Positions 1-7,139 of a stretch of DNA of 7,139 nt are shown one piece after another. The stretch covers positions 1-7,139 of the forward strand of contig JAMOTN010000041.1 of the NCBI GenBank assembly GCA_027062325.1. The letters are read 5' to 3'. The notes below the pieces were generated by a model, which made no database searches, was not told where the DNA came from, and was given only the letters and a program-made list of their open reading frames with translations. Made by a program: the position numbers and the translations under genes. How positions within the stretch are numbered: position 1 is the first letter of the stretch; every line of letters begins with the position of its first letter. The DNA is from a bacterium. GTDB taxonomy: Bacteria; JAMOTN01.

Positions 1-729
1 TTTCCCATAAACCCATCAATTCTCACAAGTCAAGTAAAACTCCTTTCAGGTTCTAGGAAAACAGTTGGTCTCGAATGGACACCTCCAATATCGTTTGATG
101 TAATGCACGGAGATTTCTTTTTCTTGAGAAAAGAAGGTGTCATAGTAAAGCTCAACTCCAAAGGAAAATTTAAAGGTTTAATTATAACCCATACCGCAGC
201 TCCAATAGACATGGTTGTCTTTTCCAAATTTATTATTCTTCTAACACAAAATGGAGTTAAATCAATAGATTTCAAAGGGAATCTCATAGACTCAGTCTCA
301 TTCCCAGACAATACAGAAGACACTATTTTGTTCAAATTTTTTACATACAATTCCAATTTAATGGTGGGTGATACAACTTCTGAACAACTGTTCACAGTTA
401 AAGTATCTAAGTTAGGCAAGCTAAATTTAATCCCCTTTCAATCTAAACTAATTAAGCCAATCATTCCCCACAAGAAAAATGAGTATGTATTAGTAGATCC
501 TATTCTTTCCAAAAACTTCAATAAAACTTACTTCTTCATAGTAAAATCCAATACTGAAATTCCATCTCTTTCTGCTGTAGTAGAAGCCAATGGAAGGAAA
601 ATCTTAACTAAAACAGAAGTTCCTTCATATCCAGGTTACGATTGCGCAAGGTGGATAGTTGTAGATAAAACAGGTGTGGTGTGGACTCTCACAAATCACC
701 TGGGGGAGTTAAAACTTGAAGGTTTTTAG
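1..729 (+). CDS. Hypothetical protein with beta-propeller-like repeats (5' partial)
   Basis: I do not recognise this gene. The reading frame is open from the first base of the window to a TAG stop at 727-729, giving at least 242 residues. The true start lies off the left edge; the ATG at 103 is simply an internal Met codon with no convincing ribosome site before it. Residues 39-62, 77-101 and 217-241 share a pattern: a run of 4-5 hydrophobic residues, a short polar turn with Gly followed by Val, a second beta strand, then another polar turn with Gly (for example FFFLRKEGVIVKLNSKG and WIVVDKTGVVWTLTNHLG). This is what beta-propeller blades or similar all-beta repeats look like, but no catalytic motif is visible. 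The last codons overlap the start of the next gene, so the two are very likely co-transcribed. The fold is inferred; function and location are unknown. Confidence 0.82.
   Translation, partial: FPINPSILTSQVKLLSGSRKTVGLEWTPPISFDVMHGDFFFLRKEGVIVKLNSKGKFKGLIITHTAAPIDMVVFSKFIILLTQNGVKSIDFKGNLIDSVSFPDNTEDTILFKFFTYNSNLMVGDTTSEQLFTVKVSKLGKLNLIPFQSKLIKPIIPHKKNEYVLVDPILSKNFNKTYFFIVKSNTEIPSLSAVVEANGRKILTKTEVPSYPGYDCARWIVVDKTGVVWTLTNHLGELKLEGF
702..708 (+). promoter_or_regulatory. Ribosome binding site for the TTG start at 716
   Basis: The purine run GGGGGAG ends 7 bases before TTG at 716-718. It lies inside the last codons of the upstream gene. It is the main reason to accept a TTG start here, and it suggests translational coupling of the two genes. 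Confidence 0.7.
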
Positions 730-2332
730 AAACAGTGTTATTCTTTTTATCCTTACTACAGTTACTTTGATTGCTATAACAATTGATACATCAAATAGAG
801 GAGTGGCGATTTCCAACTCTTCCCTTTTCATATCATCCACATCCACACTGGAAATATTTTCAACATCTACAGCCAGCGAATCAAAAAAATATATTCCTAT
901 TAATGGAAACGCCGAAAAAGTACCAGTGGTAATTACATGTTCAAAAGCCTATTTGCTAAACGTTCATTTTTCAAGCAATGAGGAGTATCTATCTTCCATT
1001 TCCGTCAAAAACTGCACCTCAACTAAATCTCCCATAGCTCCATTCTTCCTTCCACTCTTTTTCACACTAAATGTAATCCCTCCAACTTTATACGGTACAA
1101 ATATTCTTATTTCAGATGATAAACTCTCAATCCTATCACTCTCCTCAAAAGAAGTGATCTCCTCCAAAACCATTTTTTCCGACGTTTTCTCTCTTTTGCA
1201 TATCACGTCAACATCAAATGAAGTATCACTTGTAACAACAGATTTTGAAAACTTTTTCAAAATAACATACACTCCATCCCTAACAACTCCACATATATCA
1301 TCAACCACCAAAGAGATAGATAAAGTAGAAGAAAAGTTAATTCAACTTGCATCAAGGGAAACTATTTATTTCAGAGCAGAAGATATAGATTTTGAAACAG
1401 GTACTATTGTAGGTGAAGTTTTCTTAAAAGATGTACTTACACCCTTCATTTTCTTTTTAAACAAAGAAAAACTACTTTTCTTTCCTACTTATCTTGAACC
1501 CTCAACTGACGCTTCAAATACGTTTGTAAGATTTCTTACACCTTATCATAATTTAATCGCTACAATTACTTTTTCAATTCCATCAAAATCGATAAAACTG
1601 AAAATACTAAAACTTGTAAATCAAAAGTTAGAACCAATAACTGTTCAAGAAATTAATATACCGAAATCCAACTCAACACCTACAAACATATTCACATTTT
1701 CAAAAAAACTATTTATAACACTTCAGGATAAATTGATACTTTGGCCTTTCGAAAAAATCGAAAAAAATCCCTCTTCTATAAACTCCACCCCCATTCCTTC
1801 ATATTCACCTCAAAAAAGCAAGTGTGTAGTACAGGAGCAGAACTCTATAAAACCTTCTCGAAAATTTAATCTTCCACTCTCCACCTACAACTCAAATAAT
1901 CAACACAATGTCGTTATGATAAAACCATTTATAAAAGCAATAAATTTATCAACCAATCCTCCTACCAAAATTACACGGGAAGTAAATCTTCTGTTTCTCT
2001 CTCCAAACCTCGCAACTATCGACTCATTAACAGCAGGTGCCCTACTTCTACCAAACAGAGACACTATTATTCTCGGAGTTGGAATGAGTAAAATTGACGA
2101 AAAAATTTTCGCCGTTTTGATTAAAAATAGTGAATTAGTCAGGATAATAAAACTATCAGATTTAAACATAAAATCTCTCCCTTCATTTGAAAAAGTTTAC
2201 CCAAAACTGTTGAATAACTTTCACATATTGCTTCACAATTTTCAAATAACCAAGAATGGTATATTTTTATTTCTCTCCTTTAAAAATTCTATTCTTAAAT
2301 TAGAAAAGCACTTTTCAATATTCATAAAATAA
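716..2332 (+). CDS. Hypothetical exported or membrane-anchored Ser/Thr-rich protein
   Basis: I do not recognise this 538-residue protein. It starts at TTG 716, supported by a well-spaced GGGGGAG, and overlaps the upstream gene by 14 bases. Residues 2-6 are basic or polar and residues 8-22 are strongly hydrophobic, so it is probably exported or anchored by its N-terminus. There is no clear AxA cleavage site and no lipobox Cys. A Ser/Thr-rich stretch follows at residues 31-56. Most of the rest alternates short hydrophobic strands with polar turns (for example around 128-150, 331-347, 463-480 and 515-537), which suggests an all-beta, possibly propeller-like fold related to that of its neighbour. 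Composition is odd: about 12% Ser, only 9 Gly, one Trp, and three Cys (75, 100, 370). A more polar, Pro/Ser/Asn-rich linker spans roughly 350-395 and may separate two domains. Export is fairly likely; the fold is tentative and the function unknown. Confidence 0.82.
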   Translation: MKVFRNSVILFILTTVTLIAITIDTSNRGVAISNSSLFISSTSTLEIFSTSTASESKKYIPINGNAEKVPVVITCSKAYLLNVHFSSNEEYLSSISVKNCTSTKSPIAPFFLPLFFTLNVIPPTLYGTNILISDDKLSILSLSSKEVISSKTIFSDVFSLLHITSTSNEVSLVTTDFENFFKITYTPSLTTPHISSTTKEIDKVEEKLIQLASRETIYFRAEDIDFETGTIVGEVFLKDVLTPFIFFLNKEKLLFFPTYLEPSTDASNTFVRFLTPYHNLIATITFSIPSKSIKLKILKLVNQKLEPITVQEINIPKSNSTPTNIFTFSKKLFITLQDKLILWPFEKIEKNPSSINSTPIPSYSPQKSKCVVQEQNSIKPSRKFNLPLSTYNSNNQHNVVMIKPFIKAINLSTNPPTKITREVNLLFLSPNLATIDSLTAGALLLPNRDTIILGVGMSKIDEKIFAVLIKNSELVRIIKLSDLNIKSLPSFEKVYPKLLNNFHILLHNFQITKNGIFLFLSFKNSILKLEKHFSIFIK

Positions 2333-2442
2333 AAAGCAATCTAAGAAATTCAAATTTAAAGCAAAAACAAAGGGGACTGCCAGCTTCCATTGCCAGCAGT
2401 CCCATCTCAAAGTCAAGCTTAAGAATTTACAAAATTACTTAT
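2333..2442. other. Convergent intergenic gap
   Basis: This 110-base gap lies between the 3' ends of the plus-strand pair and the minus-strand efflux operon. Apart from the terminator hairpin it is AT-rich and I see no gene in it. No separate T-tailed terminator for the plus-strand genes is visible. Confidence 0.7.
2361..2403 (-). terminator. Intrinsic terminator of the efflux operon
   Basis: An 8-base-pair perfect stem is formed by GGGACTGC (2373-2380) and GCAGTCCC (2396-2403) around a 15-base loop. Read on the minus strand, it is followed by CTTTGTTTTTGC (2372-2361), a U-rich tail. It begins 40 bases after the pump gene's stop codon. On the plus strand the bases after the stem are not T-rich, so it should act mainly on the minus-strand operon. 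The loop region also repeats TGCCAGC directly (2378-2384 and 2391-2397). Confidence 0.8.
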
Positions 2443-5400
2443 TTACTCAGCTGTTTTCTCCAATTTTCTCCCCTCAAAGAGATAGTACATCACCGGTATA
2501 ACCATCAATGTCAAAGCAGTAGAAGTAGTAACTCCAAACAGAAAAGATATTCCCATTCCCTTGAAAATTGGATCGGTAAGCAACGGAAGAGCTCCAAGAG
2601 CAGTAGTTACAGCCGTTAAAAATATTGGCTTAGCCCTTACTGCGCCAGATGTAATTATCGCATCTTTTACTGGTACTCCTTCTTTCAACATGTTTTGAAT
2701 ATAATCCACTAGCAACACAGAGTTTCTCACAACAATTCCCGCACTTGCAATATAGCCCATCATACTCGGAGCGCTGAAAAATATCCCTCCCAGCAACTTA
2801 TCCACTATCCAGTGCCCCGGTAAAACTCCCGCAATTGCAAGAGGGATTGGCACCAACAACACAAATGGGGCAACCATTGAACCGGTACTTCCCACCAATA
2901 TCATATATATCAACACAACAACCACAAGAAAGATTGAAATCAAATCTCTAAACGTTTGATAGGTATTTTGAATTTGTCCATCCCATTTAATGCTGTATTC
3001 AGTAGCAGTATTTGGAGGCAAATGCCCAACATACTGTTTAACATACGGCAACTCCTTAGCTATGCGTTTTTTCATGGCAAGCATTCCATAAACGGGAGCT
3101 TCAACTTTACCAGTTCCTAACCCGTGAACGTAAACCACAGGGCGCAAATTCTTTTTATATATGGAAGGTTTCAAGGTTGTCTCCTTAACCTTTACGAGTT
3201 CAGAAAGATAAACTTTTTTACCCATTCTGTTGATAAGCGGAACATGAAGCAGCTTTTCTATATTATTTCTTTGGGAAAATTCAGGTTTAATCTCAATGTA
3301 TAGAAGTTCCTTTTTTCCTTTGGCATTCGCAACAAGCCTAAAACCTGCCGTCAACCCTCTAAGTGCCATTAAAATTTCCTGCTGAGTAAATCCATTCAAC
3401 GTAGCCTTTTCTTTATCCACCACAAATTCAATTTTCTTTTGAGGAGCTTCAACATACCAATCTATATCTGCAAGTCCAGGAGTAGTTTCCATAATATGTT
3501 TTATTTTCTTCGCAATTTCCAAACGTTTCTTTTCATCTGGTCCATACACCTCTATAACAATTGAATCCATTGCAGGAGGCCCTGGTGGAATCTCAACAAC
3601 TTTAGCTACAAGGCCAGGATACTTTTTCACCAGAGGCTGGATCATTTTCCTAACTTCGCTTGCTATATCATGGGTCTGTCTTTTCCTATAATCCCTATTT
3701 TTAAGAATGATATGAACATCCGCAACTGCTGGACCTTTTCTCAAAAAGTAGTGACGCACCAATCCCGCAAGTGAAATTGGAGCTGCTACTCCAGAATAGC
3801 AAACCACCCTTTCTATCTCAGGAACCTTATCCTTCACAAATCGAGCAAACTCACTTGCAATTTTAAAGTTCTCTTCTAAGCTTGTCCCCTCCGGGAAATT
3901 CAAAATTATTTTAAATTCATCCTTGTTGTCATAAGGCAGTGTCTTTACAAATACCATTTTTAAAGGAAGCATCGCAACTGCAAGTAAAGTAACAATAACA
4001 GCTCCAAGTACAACCATCCAACTCTTAAAGCTTGAATTCAAAATTGGCTGCAGGATAGAATCATAAGCTTTGTATCTCCAAGTCTTTTTTATATCAAAAC
4101 GTTCTTCTCCTTCTTCTGCCACCTTCTTTAAAAGTCTATATCCAAAGTATGGTGCAATAACAAATGCCACAATAAGAGAAAGAATCATAGTGGTTGAACC
4201 ATTAACAGGTGTTGGCCTCATATACGGTCCCATCAATCCCGTAACAAAAGCCATTGGCATAATTGAAAGAACAACTGTTATCGTAGCAACAATAGTAGCA
4301 CTTCCCACCTCATCAACAGCTTTCACAACTATATCCTCAGTAGCTTTTTTCTCCGTTCTAAAATGTCGTTCTATATTCTCCGTGATGATTATCGTATTAT
4401 CAACAAGTGTTCCTATGACAAACACCAGGGCAAACAAAGTAACACGGTTTAAGGTAAAACCATAAAGGTAGTTTGTAAACAGTGCTAACGCCAAAGTAGT
4501 AGGAATAGAAATGAATGCAACAAGACCACTTCTCATTCCCATGAAAATTGCCATAATCAAAGTAACGATTATTATCGCCTGAACTAGGTTTATCACCAGA
4601 TCCCTGACCTTTTGCTTTGCACTTATTCCAAAGTTTCTAGTTATCGCAATCTTTACCCCATCTGGCAACAGCTTATCTTTCACTTCATCCAATTTTTTTA
4701 AAGCATTTTTCACTATATCTACAACATTTTTCCCTTTCTGCTTCTTCAACTCAACAGTTACAGCCCAAAACATCTCGTTGTTTTTCTTCTCAAACAATGC
4801 TACATAGTTCTCCGGCTCCTCTGCTGTATTCTCTATTACTGCAATATCTCTTAAATACACAGGTTTTCCATTATACACTGCAACCACTATGTTTCTCAGC
4901 TCGTCTATTGAAGAAATTAAATTTCCACCTTCAACTATAAAATCGGTGTTGTCGTTAACAATATTCCCCATTGGAATCTTTACATTCATAGCCTTTAAAA
5001 TTTGATAAATTTGCAAAATAGAAACGTTGTATCCTGCCATTTTATCTAAGTCCAATTTCACTCTCCAAATCTGCCGCAGCCCACCTACCACTTTCACTTC
5101 TCCTACTCCATCCACTCTTTTCATAATATCCTTTAACTCCAAAGCAATCTTTCTCAACTGTTCTGGAGTATACTTATCGCTGTAAAGCGTTATACCTAAA
5201 ACTGGTACATCATCAACTGTTCTTAAAATTGGAAGCGGTCCAATAACTCCTTCTGGTAACTTTTCTCTTACAGCATTTAACTTGTCATATACCTGAACTA
5301 AACTCTTTTCATAATCCCTTCCAACATAAAACCTACAAACTATCATACCGCCATTGTCTCGTGCAGTAGAGTATAAGTATTCTATGTCTTTTATTTCTGC

Positions 5401-5637
5401 CAACTTTCTTTCTATGGGTTGAATCACATATCGATTAACCTCATCTCTATCAGCTCCCGGATAACCAACCATTATGTCTATCATTGGAACGTTAATCTGT
5501 GGATCCTCTTCCTTGGGAGTAATGTAAAGAGCAAATAAGCCAACTGCGATAAACGAAATCGTAAGCAACACTGAAAGCGGAGAATTTATGAAAAACTGAG
5601 CAAGTTTTCCCGCTATTCCTATCTCTTTTTTCTGCAC
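2443..5637 (-). CDS. RND-family efflux pump, inner-membrane permease subunit
   Basis: This is the proton-driven inner-membrane pump of a tripartite efflux system, 1064 residues from GTG at 5637 and full length for the AcrB-like family. Twelve membrane helices are visible: one at 19-39, five at about 348-502, one at 539-558, and five at about 897-1054. Two large periplasmic domains lie at 40-347 and 559-896. Helix 4 carries GTLVDNTIIITENIER and helix 10 carries AGIVVRNSVLLVDYIQ, both hallmark RND segments. Helix 4 has Asp413-Asn414 where AcrB has two Asp, helix 10 has Arg971 where AcrB has a Lys, and helix 11 has Lys1003 in the KPIF segment. GTG is preferred because AGGAGG (5645-5650) sits 7 bases before it. 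ATG at 5643 is only one base from that site. TTG at 5667 overlaps the upstream stop as TTGA and would add ten residues. The gene is last in the operon and followed by a terminator. The HME heavy-metal signature is not apparent, so the substrate is unknown. Confidence 0.96.
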   Translation of the reverse strand: MQKKEIGIAGKLAQFFINSPLSVLLTISFIAVGLFALYITPKEEDPQINVPMIDIMVGYPGADRDEVNRYVIQPIERKLAEIKDIEYLYSTARDNGGMIVCRFYVGRDYEKSLVQVYDKLNAVREKLPEGVIGPLPILRTVDDVPVLGITLYSDKYTPEQLRKIALELKDIMKRVDGVGEVKVVGGLRQIWRVKLDLDKMAGYNVSILQIYQILKAMNVKIPMGNIVNDNTDFIVEGGNLISSIDELRNIVVAVYNGKPVYLRDIAVIENTAEEPENYVALFEKKNNEMFWAVTVELKKQKGKNVVDIVKNALKKLDEVKDKLLPDGVKIAITRNFGISAKQKVRDLVINLVQAIIIVTLIMAIFMGMRSGLVAFISIPTTLALALFTNYLYGFTLNRVTLFALVFVIGTLVDNTIIITENIERHFRTEKKATEDIVVKAVDEVGSATIVATITVVLSIMPMAFVTGLMGPYMRPTPVNGSTTMILSLIVAFVIAPYFGYRLLKKVAEEGEERFDIKKTWRYKAYDSILQPILNSSFKSWMVVLGAVIVTLLAVAMLPLKMVFVKTLPYDNKDEFKIILNFPEGTSLEENFKIASEFARFVKDKVPEIERVVCYSGVAAPISLAGLVRHYFLRKGPAVADVHIILKNRDYRKRQTHDIASEVRKMIQPLVKKYPGLVAKVVEIPPGPPAMDSIVIEVYGPDEKKRLEIAKKIKHIMETTPGLADIDWYVEAPQKKIEFVVDKEKATLNGFTQQEILMALRGLTAGFRLVANAKGKKELLYIEIKPEFSQRNNIEKLLHVPLINRMGKKVYLSELVKVKETTLKPSIYKKNLRPVVYVHGLGTGKVEAPVYGMLAMKKRIAKELPYVKQYVGHLPPNTATEYSIKWDGQIQNTYQTFRDLISIFLVVVVLIYMILVGSTGSMVAPFVLLVPIPLAIAGVLPGHWIVDKLLGGIFFSAPSMMGYIASAGIVVRNSVLLVDYIQNMLKEGVPVKDAIITSGAVRAKPIFLTAVTTALGALPLLTDPIFKGMGISFLFGVTTSTALTLMVIPVMYYLFEGRKLEKTAE

Positions 5638-5644
5638 ACTCATC

Positions 5645-5650
5645 CCTCCT
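5645..5650 (-). promoter_or_regulatory. Ribosome binding site that decides the pump start
   Basis: AGGAGG on the minus strand is a near-perfect Shine-Dalgarno sequence. It is 7 bases from GTG at 5635-5637 but only 1 base from ATG at 5641-5643, so it favours the GTG start. It lies just after the adaptor gene's stop codon (TGA at 5664-5666). Confidence 0.75.
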
Positions 5651-5663
5651 TTAACAGATGGCT

Positions 5664-6749
5664 TCAATAAACAACTGTCTCTCCTTCCTCAAGCCCACTC
5701 ATAACCTCCACAAACTTTCCATTATTGACGACTCTGCCCAACCTTATCATTCTCTTTACTTCTCCTGAAGAAGTTTTCACCTTTACATAAGTTATTTCTC
5801 CTTCTTGTTTCACAGCCTCAATAGGAACTACTAGCCCCTTAACTTTTCCAACATTTATCAACAATTTTACATACATTCCAGCAACAACATCATGCTTTGC
5901 TATATTAGGAAGTTGAACCTTAACCTTATAAGTCCTGCTCATAGGATCTACCGATTTGCTTTTCACTATCACTGTGCCTTCACACACCTTACAGTATTTC
6001 AATCTATCCTGGTATTCAACCTTAACCCTTATTTTGTCTCCCAAATTCACCATCCCCCATGTGCTTTCCGGAAGGTATGCTTCAACAATTAAAGGATACG
6101 CTCCTAAAACATACGCAGGCATAGGCATCTGAGGAGCAACAAAATCTCCTTCACTTATATTACGTTGTAAAACCACTCCATCGTACATTGCCTTAACTGT
6201 GAGGTAATTGACATAAGTCTGTGCCTCCATCAACCCTGCTTTGGCTTGCGCAATTTTTAGCTCAACTGTCTTCTTTTTAGATAGTAATTCATCCAACTTA
6301 GCCTTCATCTGCTTATACTGAGCAAGCGCCTGATCATACTGCTGCTTTGAAGCAGATCCCTTCTTGTAAAGGTTAGAAATTCGCCTGAAGGTCTTTTCTG
6401 CAAGCTCCAAACCCGCCTTAACCTGTTTAATTCCACTTTCTATAGCATTCATTGCCTCCGTTGCTTCTGCATACATCTTCTTAGCCTGCTCATACTTCGC
6501 TTTTATTTCAGGAGCATAAATAGTGAATAGTACATCACCTTTTTTAACATCTTCTCCTTCCTTAAAATTCCACTTCTCTACAAATCCATTTGCCTTTGGT
6601 AAAATTTTTATGGTCTGGAAGTAGTTTACAGTTGCAGGAAAAGCATAATAATCATCAAATTCTTGAAGTTTTACTCTCCATTCATTTGCAAAAGAAGAAA
6701 AAGACAACAATACCACCAATGCAACTAAATAAACTATTTTCTCTCTCAC
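5664..6749 (-). CDS. RND efflux periplasmic adaptor (membrane fusion protein, HlyD/AcrA type)
   Basis: This 361-residue periplasmic adaptor should link the pump to the outer-membrane channel. It starts with GTG, preceded by a G-rich ribosome site 6 bases away. Residues 1-21 form a Sec signal peptide (MREK, then a hydrophobic core, likely cut after SSFA); there is no lipobox Cys. The usual domains follow in order: first half of the lipoyl domain at about 45-80 (GFVEKWNFKEGEDVKKGDVL), a long alpha-helical coiled-coil hairpin at about 82-175, second lipoyl half at 176-205 (MYDGVVLQRNISEGDFV), beta-barrel at about 215-300 with the typical VDPMSRTYKVKVQLPN segment, and a membrane-proximal domain from about 304, including VVPIEAV and ending in SGLEEGETVVY. 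An unusual CKVC pair (Cys253, Cys256) lies in the beta-barrel. The gene sits between the TolC and pump genes, 21 bases after the former, and its stop is directly followed by the pump's translation signals. Confidence 0.95.
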   Translation of the reverse strand: MREKIVYLVALVVLLSFSSFANEWRVKLQEFDDYYAFPATVNYFQTIKILPKANGFVEKWNFKEGEDVKKGDVLFTIYAPEIKAKYEQAKKMYAEATEAMNAIESGIKQVKAGLELAEKTFRRISNLYKKGSASKQQYDQALAQYKQMKAKLDELLSKKKTVELKIAQAKAGLMEAQTYVNYLTVKAMYDGVVLQRNISEGDFVAPQMPMPAYVLGAYPLIVEAYLPESTWGMVNLGDKIRVKVEYQDRLKYCKVCEGTVIVKSKSVDPMSRTYKVKVQLPNIAKHDVVAGMYVKLLINVGKVKGLVVPIEAVKQEGEITYVKVKTSSGEVKRMIRLGRVVNNGKFVEVMSGLEEGETVVY

Positions 6750-6755
6750 CTAAAT

Positions 6756-6761
6756 CCCCCC
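6756..6761 (-). promoter_or_regulatory. Ribosome binding site for the adaptor GTG start
   Basis: The minus strand reads AAAGGGGGGATTTAG directly before GTG at 6747-6749. The G-run ends 6 bases from the start. It fills most of the 21-base gap after the TolC-like gene and supports GTG as the start, together with the signal peptide that begins there. Confidence 0.65.
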
Positions 6762-6770
6762 TTTCAAAAT

Positions 6771-7139
6771 TTAAAGATCAATTTTATCAGCATATTTCAC
6801 AATGTAACCACGATAGTACAAAACCTTGAAAAATTCCTGCCAAAATTTAGCAACATATTTCCAATAGTTAACCTCTGTGTTTTCCAAAGCAGTTTCTGCA
6901 TCAAGCAACTCAACAAGCTTTGCCATACCATTTTTATACATATTTCTCACAATTTTTAATTGTTCTCTTGCTTGACTAACCGCAACTTTGTAAACCTTCA
7001 TATTATCCCATGCATCTTTGAGATTCGCATAAGCTGTTTGTAACTCCAACACAAGATATTTCTCTTTAAACTCTATCATTTTTTTAAAGTATGCTATAAG
7101 CTCTCTCTTTTCCTTTGCTTCTGCTATATCCATTCCACC
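6771..7139 (-). CDS. TolC-family outer-membrane efflux channel (5' partial, C-terminal end)
   Basis: Only the last 122 residues are in the window; the frame is still open at the right edge and ends with TAA at 6771-6773. The ATG at 7131-7133 is internal (two Gly codons precede it in frame) and should not be taken as the start. The sequence is a long amphipathic helical hairpin typical of the second OEP repeat of TolC proteins: a helix with evenly spaced Ala and Leu (LQTAYANLKDAWDNMKVYK), then AVSQAREQLKIVRNMYKNGM, then the family turn AKLVELLDAETALENTEVNY and a final aromatic-rich helix ending near YYRGYIVKY. The pattern of QA, then YxxG, then LLDA, is the familiar TolC signature. The full protein would be expected to be about 400-450 residues. 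It is the first of the three operon genes visible here, and its product should provide the outer-membrane duct for the adaptor and pump. Confidence 0.93.
   Translation of the reverse strand, partial: GGMDIAEAKEKRELIAYFKKMIEFKEKYLVLELQTAYANLKDAWDNMKVYKVAVSQAREQLKIVRNMYKNGMAKLVELLDAETALENTEVNYWKYVAKFWQEFFKVLYYRGYIVKYADKIDL

Noticed and set aside
30-419. A 129-codon open frame on the minus strand
   Set aside because: It is antisense to the first plus-strand gene, which is open over its whole length and joined to the next gene by an overlap and a good ribosome site. No known motif is seen.
711-726. A hairpin over the TTG start (AAAAC and GTTTT around a 6-base loop)
   Set aside because: The stem has only five mostly A-T pairs, followed by a mismatch, and is too weak to call a regulatory structure.
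700-735. The two plus-strand genes as one gene broken by a frameshift
   Set aside because: The second frame begins with its own N-terminal hydrophobic segment and has a well-spaced ribosome site, and the overlap is typical of coupled operon genes.
964-1311. A 115-codon minus-strand frame with fairly protein-like composition
   Set aside because: It lies wholly inside the 538-codon plus-strand gene. Ser/Thr/Pro-rich coding sequence read backwards gives Gly/Val/Arg-rich shadows, and the flanking minus-strand frames do not connect to it.
1900-2169. An 89-codon minus-strand frame
   Set aside because: It is a shadow inside the same plus-strand gene, with no ribosome site or motif noticed.
4070-4465. 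Plus-strand frames opposite the efflux genes (also at 5892-6092 and 6590-6829)
   Set aside because: They are antisense to clearly identified RND, adaptor and TolC sequences and look like shadows.
2443-5637. Heavy-metal (CzcA/CusA type) RND pump
   Set aside because: Helix 4 reads VDNTIIITENIER, unlike the VDGAVIIVEN type pattern of heavy-metal pumps, and no metal-binding Met or His clusters stand out. The neighbours do not include metal-response genes.

Overview
The window is AT-rich and comes from a bacterium with an outer membrane, because it encodes a tripartite envelope efflux system. The efflux proteins are rich in Lys, Glu, Ile and Val. This would fit an anaerobic or thermophilic lineage such as Aquificota or Campylobacterota, but the sequence alone does not settle the taxon and I hold that only loosely.

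Layout. Positions 1-2332 carry two tandem plus-strand genes for proteins I do not recognise. The first is cut by the left edge of the window. The second starts with TTG, overlaps the first by 14 bases, and begins with a hydrophobic export or anchor segment. Both show recurring strand-turn-strand patterns that resemble a beta-propeller or another all-beta repeat fold. Positions 2333-2442 are a short convergent intergenic gap with a good intrinsic terminator for the minus strand. Positions 2443-7139 are a minus-strand operon read right to left: the C-terminal end of a TolC-type outer-membrane channel (cut by the right edge), a periplasmic membrane fusion protein, and a complete 12-helix RND inner-membrane pump.

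How the genes work together. The three minus-strand genes are the standard parts of a proton-driven tripartite efflux machine: pump, periplasmic adaptor and outer-membrane duct. They are tightly packed (a 21-base gap, then a junction with the next start at or just after the stop) and end at the terminator. The operon promoter and any regulator must lie beyond the right edge. Substrate cannot be read from the sequence. The plus-strand pair converges on this operon and shows no obvious functional link to it.

Points worth a second look are the unrecognised plus-strand pair with its very low glycine and high serine content, a CxxC pair in the beta-barrel region of the adaptor, substitutions at expected proton-relay positions of the pump, and non-ATG starts at all three gene starts visible here. 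I see no tRNA, rRNA, CRISPR array, insertion sequence or clearly new system.
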